A DNA stretch of 64,000 nt from Sulfurovum lithotrophicum (lineage in GTDB: Bacteria > Campylobacterota > Campylobacteria > Campylobacterales > Sulfurovaceae): contig NZ_CP011308.1 of assembly GCF_000987835.1 (NCBI RefSeq), positions 806,001-870,000 on the forward strand, read 5' to 3'. Both the position numbers and the translations under genes were made by a program. Of this stretch, positions 27,160 through 38,051 are shown one piece after another (position 1 is the stretch's first letter; every line of letters begins with the position of its first letter). The notes beneath the pieces were generated by a model. The model made no database searches and had not been told where the DNA came from. It saw only the letters and a program-made list of their open reading frames with translations.

Positions 27160-29730
27160 ATGGCCTTAGTAGAAGAATATAAAGCACACACAGAAGAACG
27201 TGCGAAACTTGGTGTACCGCCGTTGCCATTGACGGCTGAAGCGACAGCGGAACTTGTGGAACTGCTTAAAGCAGACCCAATCGTAGAAAAAGAATATCTG
27301 CTGGATCTTTTGAAGAATAAAGTACCTGCAGGTGTGGATGATGCAGCTTACGTAAAAGCAGCATTCCTGAACGCGATCGTCCAGGACGACGCGAAGAGCA
27401 GTGCTATCACCAAATTCGAAGCGGTTGAGATCCTCGGTGCTATGCTTGGCGGTTACAATATAGGGCCACTGATCGATGCGTTGAGAAACCAGGATGTTGC
27501 CATCGCTCAGGAAGCGGCAGACCAGCTGAAAAATACTATTTTGGTTTATGGTGACTTCGAGACAGTTAAAACACTGATGGATGAAGGCAACGAATTCGCA
27601 AAACAGGTGATTGAATCATGGGCGAACGCCGAGTGGTTCACGAACAAACCTGAATTGGAAAAAGAGATCACGCTTACCGTTTACAAGATCCCTGGGGAGA
27701 CCAACACAGATGACCTTTCTCCTGCTTCTGAAGCGTTCACAAGAGCGGACATTCCTCTTCATGCGAATTCTTTCCTCCAGTCAAGAATGGAAAATCCACT
27801 GGAGACAATGGCAGAGTTGAAGAAAAAAGGTCATCCTTTGGCGTATGTGGGTGATGTTGTTGGTACCGGCTCTTCAAGAAAGTCAGGTATCAACTCTGTT
27901 CAGTGGCACATGGGACATGACATTCCAGGTGTTCCCAACAAAAGAACAGGCGGAGTGGTCATTGGTGATATTATCGCGCCTATTTTCTTCAATACAGCAG
28001 AAGATAGTGGATGTCTGCCTATCCAGGCTCCGGTGGCGGAACTTGAGACAGGTGACGTGATTACAGTGAAGCCCTTTGAAGGTGTAATAGAGAAAGATGG
28101 AAAAGTTGTTTCAGAGTTTACGCTAGAGCCAAATACGCTTCCTGATGAGATGAGAGCAGGCGGACGTATTCCTTTGATCATCGGTAAAGGCCTGACTGCC
28201 AAAGCAAGAGAATCGCTTGGTATGGGTGCAAGCGACATGTTCATGACACCAACAATGCCTGAAGATAACGGCAGAGGATTCACCCTTGCACAGAAAATGG
28301 TGGGTAAAGCATGCAGCATGGAAGGCGTAAAGCCAGGTACCTATTGTGAGCCGGTATGTACTACGGTCGGATCACAGGATACGACGGGCCCTATGACAAG
28401 AGACGAGATCAAAGAGCTTGCGGCACTCAGCTTTGGTGCAGACTTCGTACTTCAGTCATTCTGTCACACAGCGGCCTACCCGAAGCCTGCAGATATCAAC
28501 CTTCAGCATACACTGCCGAAGTTCTGGACAGAGAGAAAAGGTTTCATCCTCAGACCGGGTGACGGTGTTATCCACAGCTGGCTGAACAGAATGTGTCTTC
28601 CGGACACGGTTGGTACGGGTGGAGACTCACATACACGTTTCCCAATCGGTATCTCGTTTCCTGCAGGTTCGGGTCTTGTTGCTTTTGCAGCGGTAACAGG
28701 TATGATGCCTTTGACAATGCCTGAGTCTGTACTTGTAAGATTCAAAGGTGAAATGCAGCCTGGTATCACACTGCGAGACTTGGTCAATGCCATTCCTTAC
28801 CAGGCGATCAAAGACGGTTTGTTGACTGTTGAGAAGAAAGGTAAGAAAAATATATTCGCAGGTCGTGTTCTTGAGATCGAAGGTCTTGAAACCCTCAAGT
28901 GTGAGCAGGCATTTGAGCTTTCGGATGCATCGGCAGAGCGTTCGGCAGCAGCATGTACGGTCAAGTTGGACAAAGAGCCTATTATCGAGTATCTTAAGTC
29001 AAATATCGTACTCATAGAAGAGTTGATCGATCAGGGCTATGAAGACAAACAAACGCTTCAGAGACGTGCGGACAAGATGAAAGAGTGGATCGCGAATCCC
29101 GAACTGCTTGAGGCAGACAGTGATGCAGATTATGCTGCGGTCATCGAGATCGACATGAATGAGATCAAAGAGCCGATTCTTGCCTGTCCAAACGATCCGG
29201 ATGATGTCAAGACACTGACAGAAATCCATGAGCAGGGACTTAGAACGGAGATCGATGAAGTCTTCGTCGGTTCATGTATGACTAATATTGGTCTTTTCAG
29301 AGCGCTGGGTGAAGTCCTTAAAGGTGAAGGTCAGGTACCGACAAAGCTGTGGATATGTCCTCCTACAAAAATGGATGAGCATACACTGATCGAAGAGGGG
29401 TACTACTCTATCTTCGGTACGGCAGGTGCAAGAACGGAGATTCCGGGATGTTCACTCTGTATGGGTAACCAGGCACAGGTGGCTAAAGGTGCCTATGTAT
29501 TCTCTACTTCTACAAGAAACTTCGACAACAGACTGGGTAAAGATTCTCAAGTCTATCTTGGTTCTGCTGAGCTTGCAGCCGTGGTTGCCCTGAAAGGCAA
29601 ACTGCCGACAGCCGAGGAATATATGGAACTGGTCACCAAGAAGATCAAACCTGAAATGACGGATGATGTCTACAGATACCTGAACTTCAACAAGGTTGCC
29701 AAAGAAGACCTTGAAGCGATGGTCGAGTAA
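27160..29730 (+). CDS. acnB: Aconitate hydratase B
   Basis: 856 residues, the AcnB length and domain order: N-terminal HEAT-like domain (1-160), swivel domain (residues about 165-390, [28 protein letters not shown]) and the catalytic [4Fe-4S] domains. Iron-sulfur ligands are visible in the later part as [10 protein letters not shown] and [26 protein letters not shown] and [14 protein letters not shown] are conserved substrate blocks. It isomerises citrate and isocitrate in the (reverse or oxidative) TCA cycle. GGAGA precedes the ATG, and a terminator-like hairpin follows the stop. Confidence 0.98.
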   Translation: MALVEEYKAHTEERAKLGVPPLPLTAEATAELVELLKADPIVEKEYLLDLLKNKVPAGVDDAAYVKAAFLNAIVQDDAKSSAITKFEAVEILGAMLGGYNIGPLIDALRNQDVAIAQEAADQLKNTILVYGDFETVKTLMDEGNEFAKQVIESWANAEWFTNKPELEKEITLTVYKIPGETNTDDLSPASEAFTRADIPLHANSFLQSRMENPLETMAELKKKGHPLAYVGDVVGTGSSRKSGINSVQWHMGHDIPGVPNKRTGGVVIGDIIAPIFFNTAEDSGCLPIQAPVAELETGDVITVKPFEGVIEKDGKVVSEFTLEPNTLPDEMRAGGRIPLIIGKGLTAKARESLGMGASDMFMTPTMPEDNGRGFTLAQKMVGKACSMEGVKPGTYCEPVCTTVGSQDTTGPMTRDEIKELAALSFGADFVLQSFCHTAAYPKPADINLQHTLPKFWTERKGFILRPGDGVIHSWLNRMCLPDTVGTGGDSHTRFPIGISFPAGSGLVAFAAVTGMMPLTMPESVLVRFKGEMQPGITLRDLVNAIPYQAIKDGLLTVEKKGKKNIFAGRVLEIEGLETLKCEQAFELSDASAERSAAACTVKLDKEPIIEYLKSNIVLIEELIDQGYEDKQTLQRRADKMKEWIANPELLEADSDADYAAVIEIDMNEIKEPILACPNDPDDVKTLTEIHEQGLRTEIDEVFVGSCMTNIGLFRALGEVLKGEGQVPTKLWICPPTKMDEHTLIEEGYYSIFGTAGARTEIPGCSLCMGNQAQVAKGAYVFSTSTRNFDNRLGKDSQVYLGSAELAAVVALKGKLPTAEEYMELVTKKIKPEMTDDVYRYLNFNKVAKEDLEAMVE

Positions 29731-29748
29731 GTACCTCTCTATCTCTTT

Positions 29749-29768
29749 CTACCCCGGTTTCGGGGTAG
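29749..29768 (+). terminator. Hairpin after acnB
   Basis: CTACCCCG (29749-29756), loop GTTT, CGGGGTAG (29761-29768): a perfect 8-bp GC-rich stem 18 bases after the stop, followed by GATATTTCCTCTCTTTT. The T-run is interrupted. Confidence 0.6.
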
Positions 29769-29826
29769 GATATTTCCTCTCTTTTATGTTATAATCATAT
29801 TCAATTTCATTATATTAGGTTTTTAG

Positions 29827-30405
29827 ATGAAGCGTATCGTACTTTCCTTGCTTTTCCTTTCCATTGTTCTTCATGCGGGGGACAGAGAACTCATTCCTGT
29901 TTCCAAAACGGAATTCATCTATATAGACACAAAGGGAAATGAACATGATATTGATTTGACAGGCAAGGATTTCATCCTGGTATCGGTCAGGGAAGAAGAC
30001 AGTGACGGCAGGGTCTATGCTGTGGACCGTGACGGCACGGTCTGGCTAAGTGGCGGCATCTCTTCTGGTGAAGAGATGGGATTCACCCCTTCCGGAAAAT
30101 GGAGCATACTTCAGAAAAAACGCTACTATACTTCCAAAAGATATCCTGAACCTGACGGCAGCAATAATATGGATTACAGTCTTTTCTTTACACCGTGGGG
30201 GCATGCGCTGCATAAAGGGAATATCGACTATTCTTCGCATGGTTGCATCCATGTGGACAAAAAAGATATACCGCTGATTTACAACTGGGCGTGGGTAGGC
30301 ATGCCGGTCCTCATTACCCGTCACCGCTATATGCAGTTTGCAAGACCAGATCTTCTCCGTATCTACAAGACCAACAAGAAATATACCCGAAGAAGAAGAC
30401 GTTAG
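29827..30405 (+). CDS. Periplasmic L,D-transpeptidase (YkuD fold)
   Basis: 192 residues with a signal peptide (MKRIVLSLLFLSIVLHAGD). The catalytic motif is HGxxxx...SHGCIHVDKKDIPLIYNW, with the nucleophile Cys and the His upstream in WGHALHKGN; FTPSGKWSILQKKRYY precedes it. The family cross-links meso-diaminopimelate residues of peptidoglycan or attaches proteins to it. The basic C-terminus (KTNKKYTRRRRR) is odd for an exported protein. It stands alone between acnB and the convergent ybgC gene. Confidence 0.88.
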   Translation: MKRIVLSLLFLSIVLHAGDRELIPVSKTEFIYIDTKGNEHDIDLTGKDFILVSVREEDSDGRVYAVDRDGTVWLSGGISSGEEMGFTPSGKWSILQKKRYYTSKRYPEPDGSNNMDYSLFFTPWGHALHKGNIDYSSHGCIHVDKKDIPLIYNWAWVGMPVLITRHRYMQFARPDLLRIYKTNKKYTRRRRR

Positions 30406-30517
30406 CCTTTTGTTGCATCACTCAATACTCTTTCTATTCTCCGACACTGTTTATTGTTACAGTATTTTTGTGTGGTAGGATTGTAAAACCTGATAGAAGC
30501 AGACTTGGAGATGACCT

Positions 30518-30898
30518 TTAGTATTTTCCGAAATAGTCAAAGATAGTATTGAATTTTCTGGGAATACGTCTGGGTCTTCCATCTTCAATATAGACTAATA
30601 CCACTTCCATGGAAAAGACCTTCGTATCATTTTTGAATATCTCCTGCAATAGGACCATAGAACTGCTTTTTTGACTCAGTATCTTCGATGTAACATCGAG
30701 CATATCCCCAAGTGTAGAAGTAGCCAAAAAGTCGGCATGGATGTTGCGCACCACAAAACCGCTGTCGGAACCCTCCCCAGGCAGCATGTTTTGTTCAAAA
30801 AATATTTCGGAACGTGCTCTTTCGCAGAAATTGATGTAGCGTGTATGGTAGGTGATGCCTCCGGCATCGGTATCTTCATAATAGACTCTTATCCTCAT
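30518..30898 (-). CDS. ybgC: YbgC-type acyl-CoA thioesterase
   Basis: 126 residues, hot-dog fold. The N-terminal block RVYYEDTDAGGITYHTRYINFCERARSE carries the catalytic Asp (YYEDTDAGG) and the Tyr-His that mark 4HBT/YbgC thioesterases. In other bacteria YbgC is linked to the Tol-Pal system and hydrolyses short acyl-CoAs. Here the tol genes are not adjacent. Its ATG overlaps the stop of the upstream recombinase remnant (ATGA), which suggests it once was cotranscribed with, or has been captured next to, that gene. Confidence 0.88.
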   Translation of the reverse strand: MRIRVYYEDTDAGGITYHTRYINFCERARSEIFFEQNMLPGEGSDSGFVVRNIHADFLATSTLGDMLDVTSKILSQKSSSMVLLQEIFKNDTKVFSMEVVLVYIEDGRPRRIPRKFNTIFDYFGKY

Positions 30899-31161
30899 CT
30901 TTTTAACCCCATATACAGGGCTTTTGAGAGGTGTTGTCTGTCCACCGTGCCCAAAATCGTGCCCATTTTTTCTATTTTCTTAAAGCGTATTTCGTCATCC
31001 TCTTCTATGAATTTAGTATAGATCTTTAGGGTGATGGAAACATCTTTGTGCCCAAGCATTTTAGACACATAAACTATATCAGCACCTTTGCTTATGAGCT
31101 GTGATGCAAATGTATGTCTTAGATTATACAGGACACGGGCTTTGATCCCAGTTCTTTTTCT
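30895..31161 (-). pseudogene. C-terminal remnant of a phage-type tyrosine recombinase
   Basis: The minus-strand frame from 31161 to TGA at 30897-30895 has no start; an in-frame TAA lies just upstream (31164-31162). It reads RTGIKARVLYNLRHTFASQL then ISKGADIVYVSKMLGHKDVS and ITLKIYTKFIEEDDEIRF, that is the box II Arg (LRHTF), the His of LGHKDV and the nucleophile Tyr (IYTKF). The N-terminal core-binding domain is missing. It marks the left edge of the defence island, and the break in the frame is next to the promoter of the mod gene. Confidence 0.85.
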
Positions 31162-31186
31162 TTATCCTTTGAAAGTATGCTTGTAG

Positions 31187-31192
31187 TATAAT
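31187..31192 (+). promoter_or_regulatory. Candidate -10 box of the defence-island operon
   Basis: TATAAT at 31187-31192 lies 43 bases before the mod ATG, in a stretch of T-rich sequence and no strong -35, as is usual in Campylobacterota sigma-70 promoters. It is the only obvious promoter in the first kilobases of the island. Confidence 0.45.
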
Positions 31193-31234
31193 CAATATTA
31201 ATTTTATTTTAATATTTGACAAGGGTAGAGAAGT

Positions 31235-33256
31235 ATGCAAGAAGAGATCCTCAATGACAATAAAAATGTAACTGCTAACAGCCAACAAGTAGAACTCCTC
31301 AAAAAAAACTTTCCACAGTGTTTTGATAAAGATGGTAATTTCATCGTTCATAAGATGGAGGAGATTGTAGGAGAGAGTGGGCTTGAGCTTTCAAAAGAGA
31401 GTTATTCTCTGAACTGGTTAGGAAAATCTTATGCCAGACTCCTTGCCAACGAAAACCCTCGTACACTGCTCAAAGAAGACAAAAAGCACAACACCAAAGA
31501 GCAAAATAAAGAGAGTCAAAATCTCCTCATTAAGGGTGACAATCTTGAGGTGCTCAAACACCTCTCAAACGCCTATGCCGAGTCTATTAAAATGATCTAT
31601 ATCGACCCACCATACAATACAGGGTCAGATGGATTTGTCTATAATGATGATAGAAAATTTACATCCCAAGAACTTAGCCGTTTGGCAGATATTGACATGG
31701 ATGAAGCCAAAAGGATTTTGGAGTTTACCCAAAGTAATGCCAACTCCCACTCTGCATGGCTTACTTTTATGTATCCACGGCTTTATGTGGCAAGACAGCT
31801 ACTTAAAGAGGAAGGGGTGATTTTTATCTCAATTGATGAGAATGAGAACGCACAATTAAAAATACTTTGTGATGAAGTCTTTGGTGAAGAAAATTATGCA
31901 GGTGAAATTGTATGGAAAAATAGTAGTAAAAATGATCAATCATACATTTCTATACAGCACGAGTACATTTTTGTATACGTAAAAAGTAAAGCACATAATA
32001 GTGGAGACTGGAAAGAAAAAAAAGAGGGACTAGATTTAATCTATAAAGCTTTTGAAAAGTTTAGAAAAAAACATGGAGATGACTGGGGTGCTATTCATAA
32101 AGATGCCTTATCTTGGTATAAACAATTTCCCGCGTCAGATCCAATAATGGGAAGTAAACATTATACTTGGATGGATGAAAAAGGTGTGTATTTTCCTGAT
32201 AATATTTCTGGTCCAAATCATGGACAGTATAGATATGATGTTGATCATCCTGTTACAAAACAAGTCTGCAAAGCCCCTAGTAGTGGATGGCGATATCCCG
32301 AAGAGACCATGATACAAAGAATCAAAGATAATCTTGTGCATTTTGGTAAAGACCATACCACAGTACCAAATAATAAAACATATCTGAAAGATACTGAATC
32401 TCAAAGCTTAACAAGCATAAAGTATCAAGACGGAAGGGTTGCTTCGAAGCAATTGACTAAATTGATGGGAGGCAAGTATTTTACAAATCCAAAAGATGTG
32501 AGTATTTTAATTAGATTAATGAAATCCATTGGTGTTGGCAATAATGATATTGTTTTGGACTTTTTTGCCGGTTCAGGAACTACAGGACAGGCTGTGATGG
32601 AATTAAATGTTAATGAAGGAAGTGAAGTATCATTTGTACTTGTGCAGATTAGAGAAAATTTGGACGAAGCATATGCCAATGCTGCAGGGGATGGAAAAAA
32701 AACAATAAAGAATGCTATTGAATTTTTGGGTGAGCATAGCAAGCCTCATGATGTATCCGAATTAACTCAAATACGTTTAAAAAAAGCATCAGAAAATATA
32801 AAAAAAGAACATCCAAACTGTAAAGGTGATCTTGGCTTCAAGATTTATGAGACAATGCCTGTATGGGATGGATACCTGGATGAGATAGAGAAACTTGAAG
32901 AAGATACAACTCTTTTTGATGGAAGTAAACTTAATAATGAAGAGCTTGAAGTACTCCTAACTACATGGAAAGTGTATGATGGTTTGGAACTTAGCTATGA
33001 ACTGCAAGGTGTAGAACTCTCAGACTACAAAGCCCATCTGGGTAAGGGGATACTCTATCTTGTGTATAGTGGCTTTAGTACGGACGCGCTAAAAGCACTT
33101 TTAGAAAAGTTAGATAGTGATCCAACATTTGAGCCAAGCAGAGTAGTTTTATTCGGTTACAACTTTACCTCAAAAGCACAAAGAGAGCTAGATGAAGCAC
33201 TCAGCTCCTATGCCAATAAAAAGTCCATAGAACTCGATGTAGTAGTGAGATACTAA
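31235..33256 (+). CDS. Type III restriction-modification, DNA adenine methyltransferase Mod
   Basis: 673 residues. N6-adenine methyltransferase of the beta class: the catalytic DPPYNTGS starts at Asp124 and the SAM-binding DFFAGSGTTGQA at Asp442. Between them (about residues 215-400) lies the variable target-recognition domain, which is distinctly AT-rich in its DNA. The C-terminal third (LGFKIYETMPVWDGYLDEIEKLEEDT) contacts Res. Mod methylates one strand of a short asymmetric site and also guides cleavage by Res. Next gene res starts 1 base after its stop. No homopolymer or repeat tract that would make it phase-variable is visible in the coding sequence. Confidence 0.95.
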   Translation: MQEEILNDNKNVTANSQQVELLKKNFPQCFDKDGNFIVHKMEEIVGESGLELSKESYSLNWLGKSYARLLANENPRTLLKEDKKHNTKEQNKESQNLLIKGDNLEVLKHLSNAYAESIKMIYIDPPYNTGSDGFVYNDDRKFTSQELSRLADIDMDEAKRILEFTQSNANSHSAWLTFMYPRLYVARQLLKEEGVIFISIDENENAQLKILCDEVFGEENYAGEIVWKNSSKNDQSYISIQHEYIFVYVKSKAHNSGDWKEKKEGLDLIYKAFEKFRKKHGDDWGAIHKDALSWYKQFPASDPIMGSKHYTWMDEKGVYFPDNISGPNHGQYRYDVDHPVTKQVCKAPSSGWRYPEETMIQRIKDNLVHFGKDHTTVPNNKTYLKDTESQSLTSIKYQDGRVASKQLTKLMGGKYFTNPKDVSILIRLMKSIGVGNNDIVLDFFAGSGTTGQAVMELNVNEGSEVSFVLVQIRENLDEAYANAAGDGKKTIKNAIEFLGEHSKPHDVSELTQIRLKKASENIKKEHPNCKGDLGFKIYETMPVWDGYLDEIEKLEEDTTLFDGSKLNNEELEVLLTTWKVYDGLELSYELQGVELSDYKAHLGKGILYLVYSGFSTDALKALLEKLDSDPTFEPSRVVLFGYNFTSKAQRELDEALSSYANKKSIELDVVVRY

Positions 33257-33257
33257 G

Positions 33258-36170
33258 ATGGCAGGATTTAAGTTTGAGAGAAATCTGCCTCATCAGGTAG
33301 AAGCGGTTAAGTCCATCATGAGAGTGTATGATGGAGCACAAGCCAAACCTCTGGCAGAGAAGGCTATGGCAGCTGTGGCTAATCCAGTTATAGATTATGA
33401 CCCTGGGTATCTTTATTGTAAGAATATTCAAGCTGTGCAAGAACAAAATGGCATTTCTGGCAAAGAATACTTTGACTGCAAAGAGAGTTCTCCAGGACTG
33501 CATACACTTGACATCATGATGGAGACAGGTACAGGAAAAACCTACACATACACCAAAGCGATGTTTGAGCTGAGCAAACAACTTGGCATTAAAAAGTTCG
33601 TTGTAGTAGTGCCGACACTTTCCATTAAGGCAGGAACGGTTAACTTTCTCAAAGCCAAAGCAACCAATGAACACTTTAGGCAAGAGTATGGCTCTGTTAT
33701 TAAAACGTATATCGTAGAGAGTCAGAAAAAGTCAAAAAGCAAAAAAGCGTATATGCCACAAGCTGTCAGAGAGTTTGTCGAAGCACATGATGATGGCAAT
33801 GTGCATGTTCTTGTCATTAATGCAGGGATGATCAACTCCGATACCATGAGTAAAAAGTTTGATGTGAGTCTTTTTGACAGATATAATACTCCTTTTGGGG
33901 CTATTGCCTCGATTAATCCTTTTACCATCATCGATGAACCGCATAAGTTTCCAAAAGAGGGTGTGACTTATGGGAATATACAGAAGTTTGGATCTCAGTT
34001 TATCTTCCGTTTCGGTGCGACATTTAATGATCAGTATCACAATCTCATCTATAGGCTCAGTGCTGTAGATGCTTTTAATGAAAACCTTGTTAAGGGTGTG
34101 ATGACCTATGTGGAAGAGTTTGATGAGGGAAAAGATATTTACTTCAAACTAGTTTCAAGCAGTGCAAAAGAGATAGCCTTTGAGTTACATGAAGCAGGAA
34201 AGAAAACAGTGCATACCATAGCACCCAAAGAGAGTATGGCTGTGCTTCATGAAGAGATGCGAGATCTTTTTGTACTTAATGCAAATACAAAAAAAGTAGT
34301 ACTCTCTAACGGATTGGAGCTTAAAAAGGGAGATAAAATAAACCCTTATTCCTATGCCCAGTCTTTGCAAGACAAGATGATACAACAAGCCGTTGCCAAT
34401 CACTTCAAGATAGAGAAAGAACTCCTGACACGAGATGTTCGCATTAAACCTCTGACGCTCTTTTTTATTGATGATATTGAAGGGTATCGTGATGGAAATG
34501 AGATAGCTGGATCACTCAAAGATAAGTTTGAAACATTGGCGAAAGCACATATAGAAAAACTTCTCAAAGAGGTGAAAGATGAGCGTTACAAAGCATATCT
34601 TGAAGCTTCACTCAAAGATGTTTCACTTATTCATGGAGGATACTTCTCTAAAGACAACAGTGAAAAAGACGAAAAAATAGAAAAAGAGATTACTGAGATT
34701 TTGCATGATAAAGAATCTTTACTAAGCCTGGATAACCCGAGACGTTTTATCTTCTCCAAATGGACACTGAGAGAGGGATGGGATAATCCTAATGTATTTC
34801 AAATCTGTAAGCTTAGAAGCAGTGGAAGTACTACTTCAAAACTCCAGGAAGTAGGACGTGGACTCAGACTCCCCGTCAATGAATACATGAGTAGGGTAAA
34901 AGATGAGAATTTTGATCTGCATTATTTTGTAGATTTTAGTGAGAAGGATTTTGTAAAAACACTTGTGACGGAGATCAATGAAAAGTCAGGTGCGTATGGT
35001 AGCGATAAAGTACCTGAAAAACTTACGCCTGAGCTTGTAGAAAAAATCACCCAGAAATACTCCATAGATGAGGCAACGCTTTTTCAAACATTGGGAGAAG
35101 CAGGTATTATAGACTTTGGACAGAAATTTATTGATGATGGATTTGAAAAACTTAAATCAGAGTATGCAGATGCATTTGGTGGGCTGACAAAAGGTAAAGT
35201 AAGAGGGGCAAAAGAAGAAAAAGAGAAAGTTACGCTCAGGGTTGGTAAATATGGTGAGCTCAAAGCCCTTTGGGAACAGATAAACCAAAAAGTAGTGTTA
35301 GAGTACAAAATAGATACAGAAGAAGGCTTTGCCACACTTTTTAAAGGCTATCTGGAGGATAACCTAAGAGAGTTTGAACCACAAGGTGTTAAAACGAGAA
35401 TTGGTAGTATCAATTTTGAAGATGGTGCGGCATATTATAAAGAAGTTGAGAGTGTAAATAACAAGATATTACCCATATCTACTATGACTTATAAGGCATT
35501 TTTACTGGAGCTTAGTCGTGCCTTGAATTTCAATATACAAACTTTGCATCAAGTATTTTTGAACTTAAAAGAGAAGCTGGATATCAATACATACTTGAAT
35601 ATACAAACGGTAAGAATCATAAAAAATGGCTTTAACAGATACTTGTTAAGTAAATCAATGGATAAATTTTCTATCGGCTATAAGACGATATCAAATGAAG
35701 TTCATCCAACCAAACTCACAGATAAGGATGGTAAACCTCTTGAAAGTATCAATGCCTCTGAAGTGGGTGTGTACTTTGCAGATGATAAAAAAGTAGCAGA
35801 TAGTTATTTTTTCAATGAACTCTATTTTGATAGTGATTTAGAAAAACAAAACATAGTTAAAAATATTGAAGAAGTCATTGTCTTTACCAAGATCCCTAAA
35901 AACTCCATCAAAATCCCTGTAGCAGGTGGCGGTACTTACAGCCCTGATTTTGCATATGTTATCAAAGACAAGCAAGGGAAGAGAACATTTCATCTAATTG
36001 TAGAGACAAAAGGTAAAAAGGAAGAGGATCTAGGTAAAACAGAAGAGAAAAAAATAGCTCACGCCAAAGCACTCTTTGCACATATGTCCGAAGATGTCAA
36101 AATAGAGTTTAGAAAACAGTTAAAGGGTAAAGAGATTGTGAAGATCATTGAGGAAGTGATGGCTTCATAG
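33258..36170 (+). CDS. Type III restriction endonuclease subunit Res
   Basis: 970 residues. SF2 helicase-type ATPase: Walker A METGTGKTYT with Lys94, motif II IIDEPHKF, motif VI-like LQEVGRGLRLPVNEY. The C-terminal PD-(D/E)xK nuclease domain shows YSPDFAYVIKDKQGKR then HLIVETKGKKEEDL, with the D...ExK triad intact. With Mod it forms the type III complex that cuts unmodified DNA away from paired recognition sites. All motifs appear functional. It lies immediately after mod and 29 bases before the OLD-like gene. Confidence 0.95.
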   Translation: MAGFKFERNLPHQVEAVKSIMRVYDGAQAKPLAEKAMAAVANPVIDYDPGYLYCKNIQAVQEQNGISGKEYFDCKESSPGLHTLDIMMETGTGKTYTYTKAMFELSKQLGIKKFVVVVPTLSIKAGTVNFLKAKATNEHFRQEYGSVIKTYIVESQKKSKSKKAYMPQAVREFVEAHDDGNVHVLVINAGMINSDTMSKKFDVSLFDRYNTPFGAIASINPFTIIDEPHKFPKEGVTYGNIQKFGSQFIFRFGATFNDQYHNLIYRLSAVDAFNENLVKGVMTYVEEFDEGKDIYFKLVSSSAKEIAFELHEAGKKTVHTIAPKESMAVLHEEMRDLFVLNANTKKVVLSNGLELKKGDKINPYSYAQSLQDKMIQQAVANHFKIEKELLTRDVRIKPLTLFFIDDIEGYRDGNEIAGSLKDKFETLAKAHIEKLLKEVKDERYKAYLEASLKDVSLIHGGYFSKDNSEKDEKIEKEITEILHDKESLLSLDNPRRFIFSKWTLREGWDNPNVFQICKLRSSGSTTSKLQEVGRGLRLPVNEYMSRVKDENFDLHYFVDFSEKDFVKTLVTEINEKSGAYGSDKVPEKLTPELVEKITQKYSIDEATLFQTLGEAGIIDFGQKFIDDGFEKLKSEYADAFGGLTKGKVRGAKEEKEKVTLRVGKYGELKALWEQINQKVVLEYKIDTEEGFATLFKGYLEDNLREFEPQGVKTRIGSINFEDGAAYYKEVESVNNKILPISTMTYKAFLLELSRALNFNIQTLHQVFLNLKEKLDINTYLNIQTVRIIKNGFNRYLLSKSMDKFSIGYKTISNEVHPTKLTDKDGKPLESINASEVGVYFADDKKVADSYFFNELYFDSDLEKQNIVKNIEEVIVFTKIPKNSIKIPVAGGGTYSPDFAYVIKDKQGKRTFHLIVETKGKKEEDLGKTEEKKIAHAKALFAHMSEDVKIEFRKQLKGKEIVKIIEEVMAS

Positions 36171-36199
36171 GTAGGTAAATATAAGGAGGGAGAAGTATT

Positions 36200-38035
36200 A
36201 TGAAATTGATTCGATTTTGTGTCAAAGGTTTTAGGGGATATCAAGAAAAGACGTGTATAGATCTAAATGATCTTACAACAATCATTGGTAAAAATGATTC
36301 TGGAAAATCTACTGTATTGGAAGCAATGGATACATTTTTCAATAATATAAAAATGGATGCAGGTGATTACAATATTAATCTGGGAGATACAAAAGAGATT
36401 CGTTTAACTGCAGTGTTTTCTAATTTACCCGATGAAGTTGTTATAGATGAAACAAACCCGATAAATTTAGCTGAGGAGTATCTTTTAAATTCTGATGGAT
36501 ACTTGGAAATAGAGAAAGTATATAAAGGTGCAGCTCCTTCACATAAAGAAACATATATTATTGCCAATCATCCTTCAAATGAAAATTTTAGTGACTTATT
36601 AAAATTAAAAATAACTCCCTTAAAGACTCGTGCAAGAGAGCTTGATGTTAACTTGGACGGTGTAAACCAAACAATGAAATCAGAAATACGAAAAAGGATT
36701 TGGGAAAGTATTGAGCTTGAGTTTGAGCTTCAAAGTATTTTGGTAAAAGACGAAGATACCAAAAAAATAGGAGAAAAATTAGAAGCCATTTACCCTACAT
36801 ACTCTTTATTTAAATCCGATAGACCGAGTACAGATCAAGATGCAGAAGCACAAGACCCTATGCAGGTAGCTATTAAAGAAGCTATGAAAGCCCAAGAAGC
36901 GAGATTAAATGTTATAGCCAGAAGGGTACAAAGAGAAGTTGAAGCAGTAGCCAATAGAACTGTAGAAAAGCTTCAAGAGATGGATCTTGAACTGGCTAAT
37001 GAATTAAACCCTGTTTTTAAAACGGATTGGGGTAAGGTATTTAAATTAAGCTTGACTAGTGATGAACAGATCCCTATTAACAAAAGAGGTAGCGGTGTTA
37101 GACGCTTGATACTTTTAAACTTTTTTAGAGTAAAGGCTGAACAACAAAACTCAACAAATATTATCTATGCTATTGAAGAGCCTGAAACTTCACAACATCC
37201 TGATAATCAAAAGATGTTAATTGAAGCATTTTGGGAGTTGTCACAGCAAGATAATACGCAAGTTTTATTTACAACACATACGCCTATGTTAACTAATCAT
37301 ATTGATGAAAACAATATTAGATACATCAAAAATAATGAAATTATTAATACACTTGATGATGAATTAAAAATAGAAATAGCAAATAGTTTGGGTGTACTTC
37401 CTGACCATAAAGTTAAGCTATTTATTGGTGTAGAGGGTGTTAATGATATTAATGGGTTGAAAAACTTCTCAAAAGTTATTAGTAGAGAATATCCAGAGTT
37501 AATAGATTTGGATACATTAGAAAATGATGGAAAAATTGTCTTTATACCACTTGGAGGCTCTAGTTTTAAATTATGGATAAATAGGCTAAATGGATTAAAT
37601 ATACCTGAGTTCCATATATGTGATAGAGATTATGAACCACCTACTGCTGCTCATTATCAAACTATTGTAGATGAGTTGAATACTCAGGAGGATAAAGAAG
37701 CCTATATCACTTCAAAAAGAGAGCTTGAAAGCTATATACATCATGACGTAATTTGTAGTACATATGCTAATTATGATATTGAAATTAGACTAAATCCTTT
37801 TGATGATTTTGATGATGTACCACTAGAAGTGGCAAAGAAGGTACATGAAGCATCTACAAGTCCTCATCTTTGGGATGAATTGACAGATGAGAAGAAAAAG
37901 AAAAAAATTTCTGCCTGTAAAAAAGTACTCAACAGTGATGTTGTAAAGGAAATGACATATGAACAGTATTGTGAAGCTGATAGCGGTAGAGAAATTGAAG
38001 GACATTTTCGAAGAATTATTGAGTTGGTAAATTAG
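36200..38035 (+). CDS. OLD-family nuclease (ABC ATPase + TOPRIM)
   Basis: 611 residues. N-terminal ABC-type ATPase with Walker A GKNDSGKST (residues 30-38) in RGYQEKTCIDLNDLTTIIGKN. The later ATPase region has RGSGVRRLILLNFFR and the Walker B IEEPETSQHPDNQ, then the FTTHTPMLTNH switch. The C-terminal TOPRIM domain shows LFIGVEGVNDING (the metal-binding Glu), then ICDRDYEPP, and KRELESYIH, the usual acidic residues of class 1 OLD nucleases. OLD proteins protect against phage, alone or with partners (for example GajA with GajB in Gabija). No UvrD/GajB-like helicase follows; the partner here is an HNH gene. AAGGAGGGAGAAG precedes the ATG. Confidence 0.85.
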   Translation: MKLIRFCVKGFRGYQEKTCIDLNDLTTIIGKNDSGKSTVLEAMDTFFNNIKMDAGDYNINLGDTKEIRLTAVFSNLPDEVVIDETNPINLAEEYLLNSDGYLEIEKVYKGAAPSHKETYIIANHPSNENFSDLLKLKITPLKTRARELDVNLDGVNQTMKSEIRKRIWESIELEFELQSILVKDEDTKKIGEKLEAIYPTYSLFKSDRPSTDQDAEAQDPMQVAIKEAMKAQEARLNVIARRVQREVEAVANRTVEKLQEMDLELANELNPVFKTDWGKVFKLSLTSDEQIPINKRGSGVRRLILLNFFRVKAEQQNSTNIIYAIEEPETSQHPDNQKMLIEAFWELSQQDNTQVLFTTHTPMLTNHIDENNIRYIKNNEIINTLDDELKIEIANSLGVLPDHKVKLFIGVEGVNDINGLKNFSKVISREYPELIDLDTLENDGKIVFIPLGGSSFKLWINRLNGLNIPEFHICDRDYEPPTAAHYQTIVDELNTQEDKEAYITSKRELESYIHHDVICSTYANYDIEIRLNPFDDFDDVPLEVAKKVHEASTSPHLWDELTDEKKKKKISACKKVLNSDVVKEMTYEQYCEADSGREIEGHFRRIIELVN

Positions 38036-38051
38036 TAGGGGAAGTACATTT

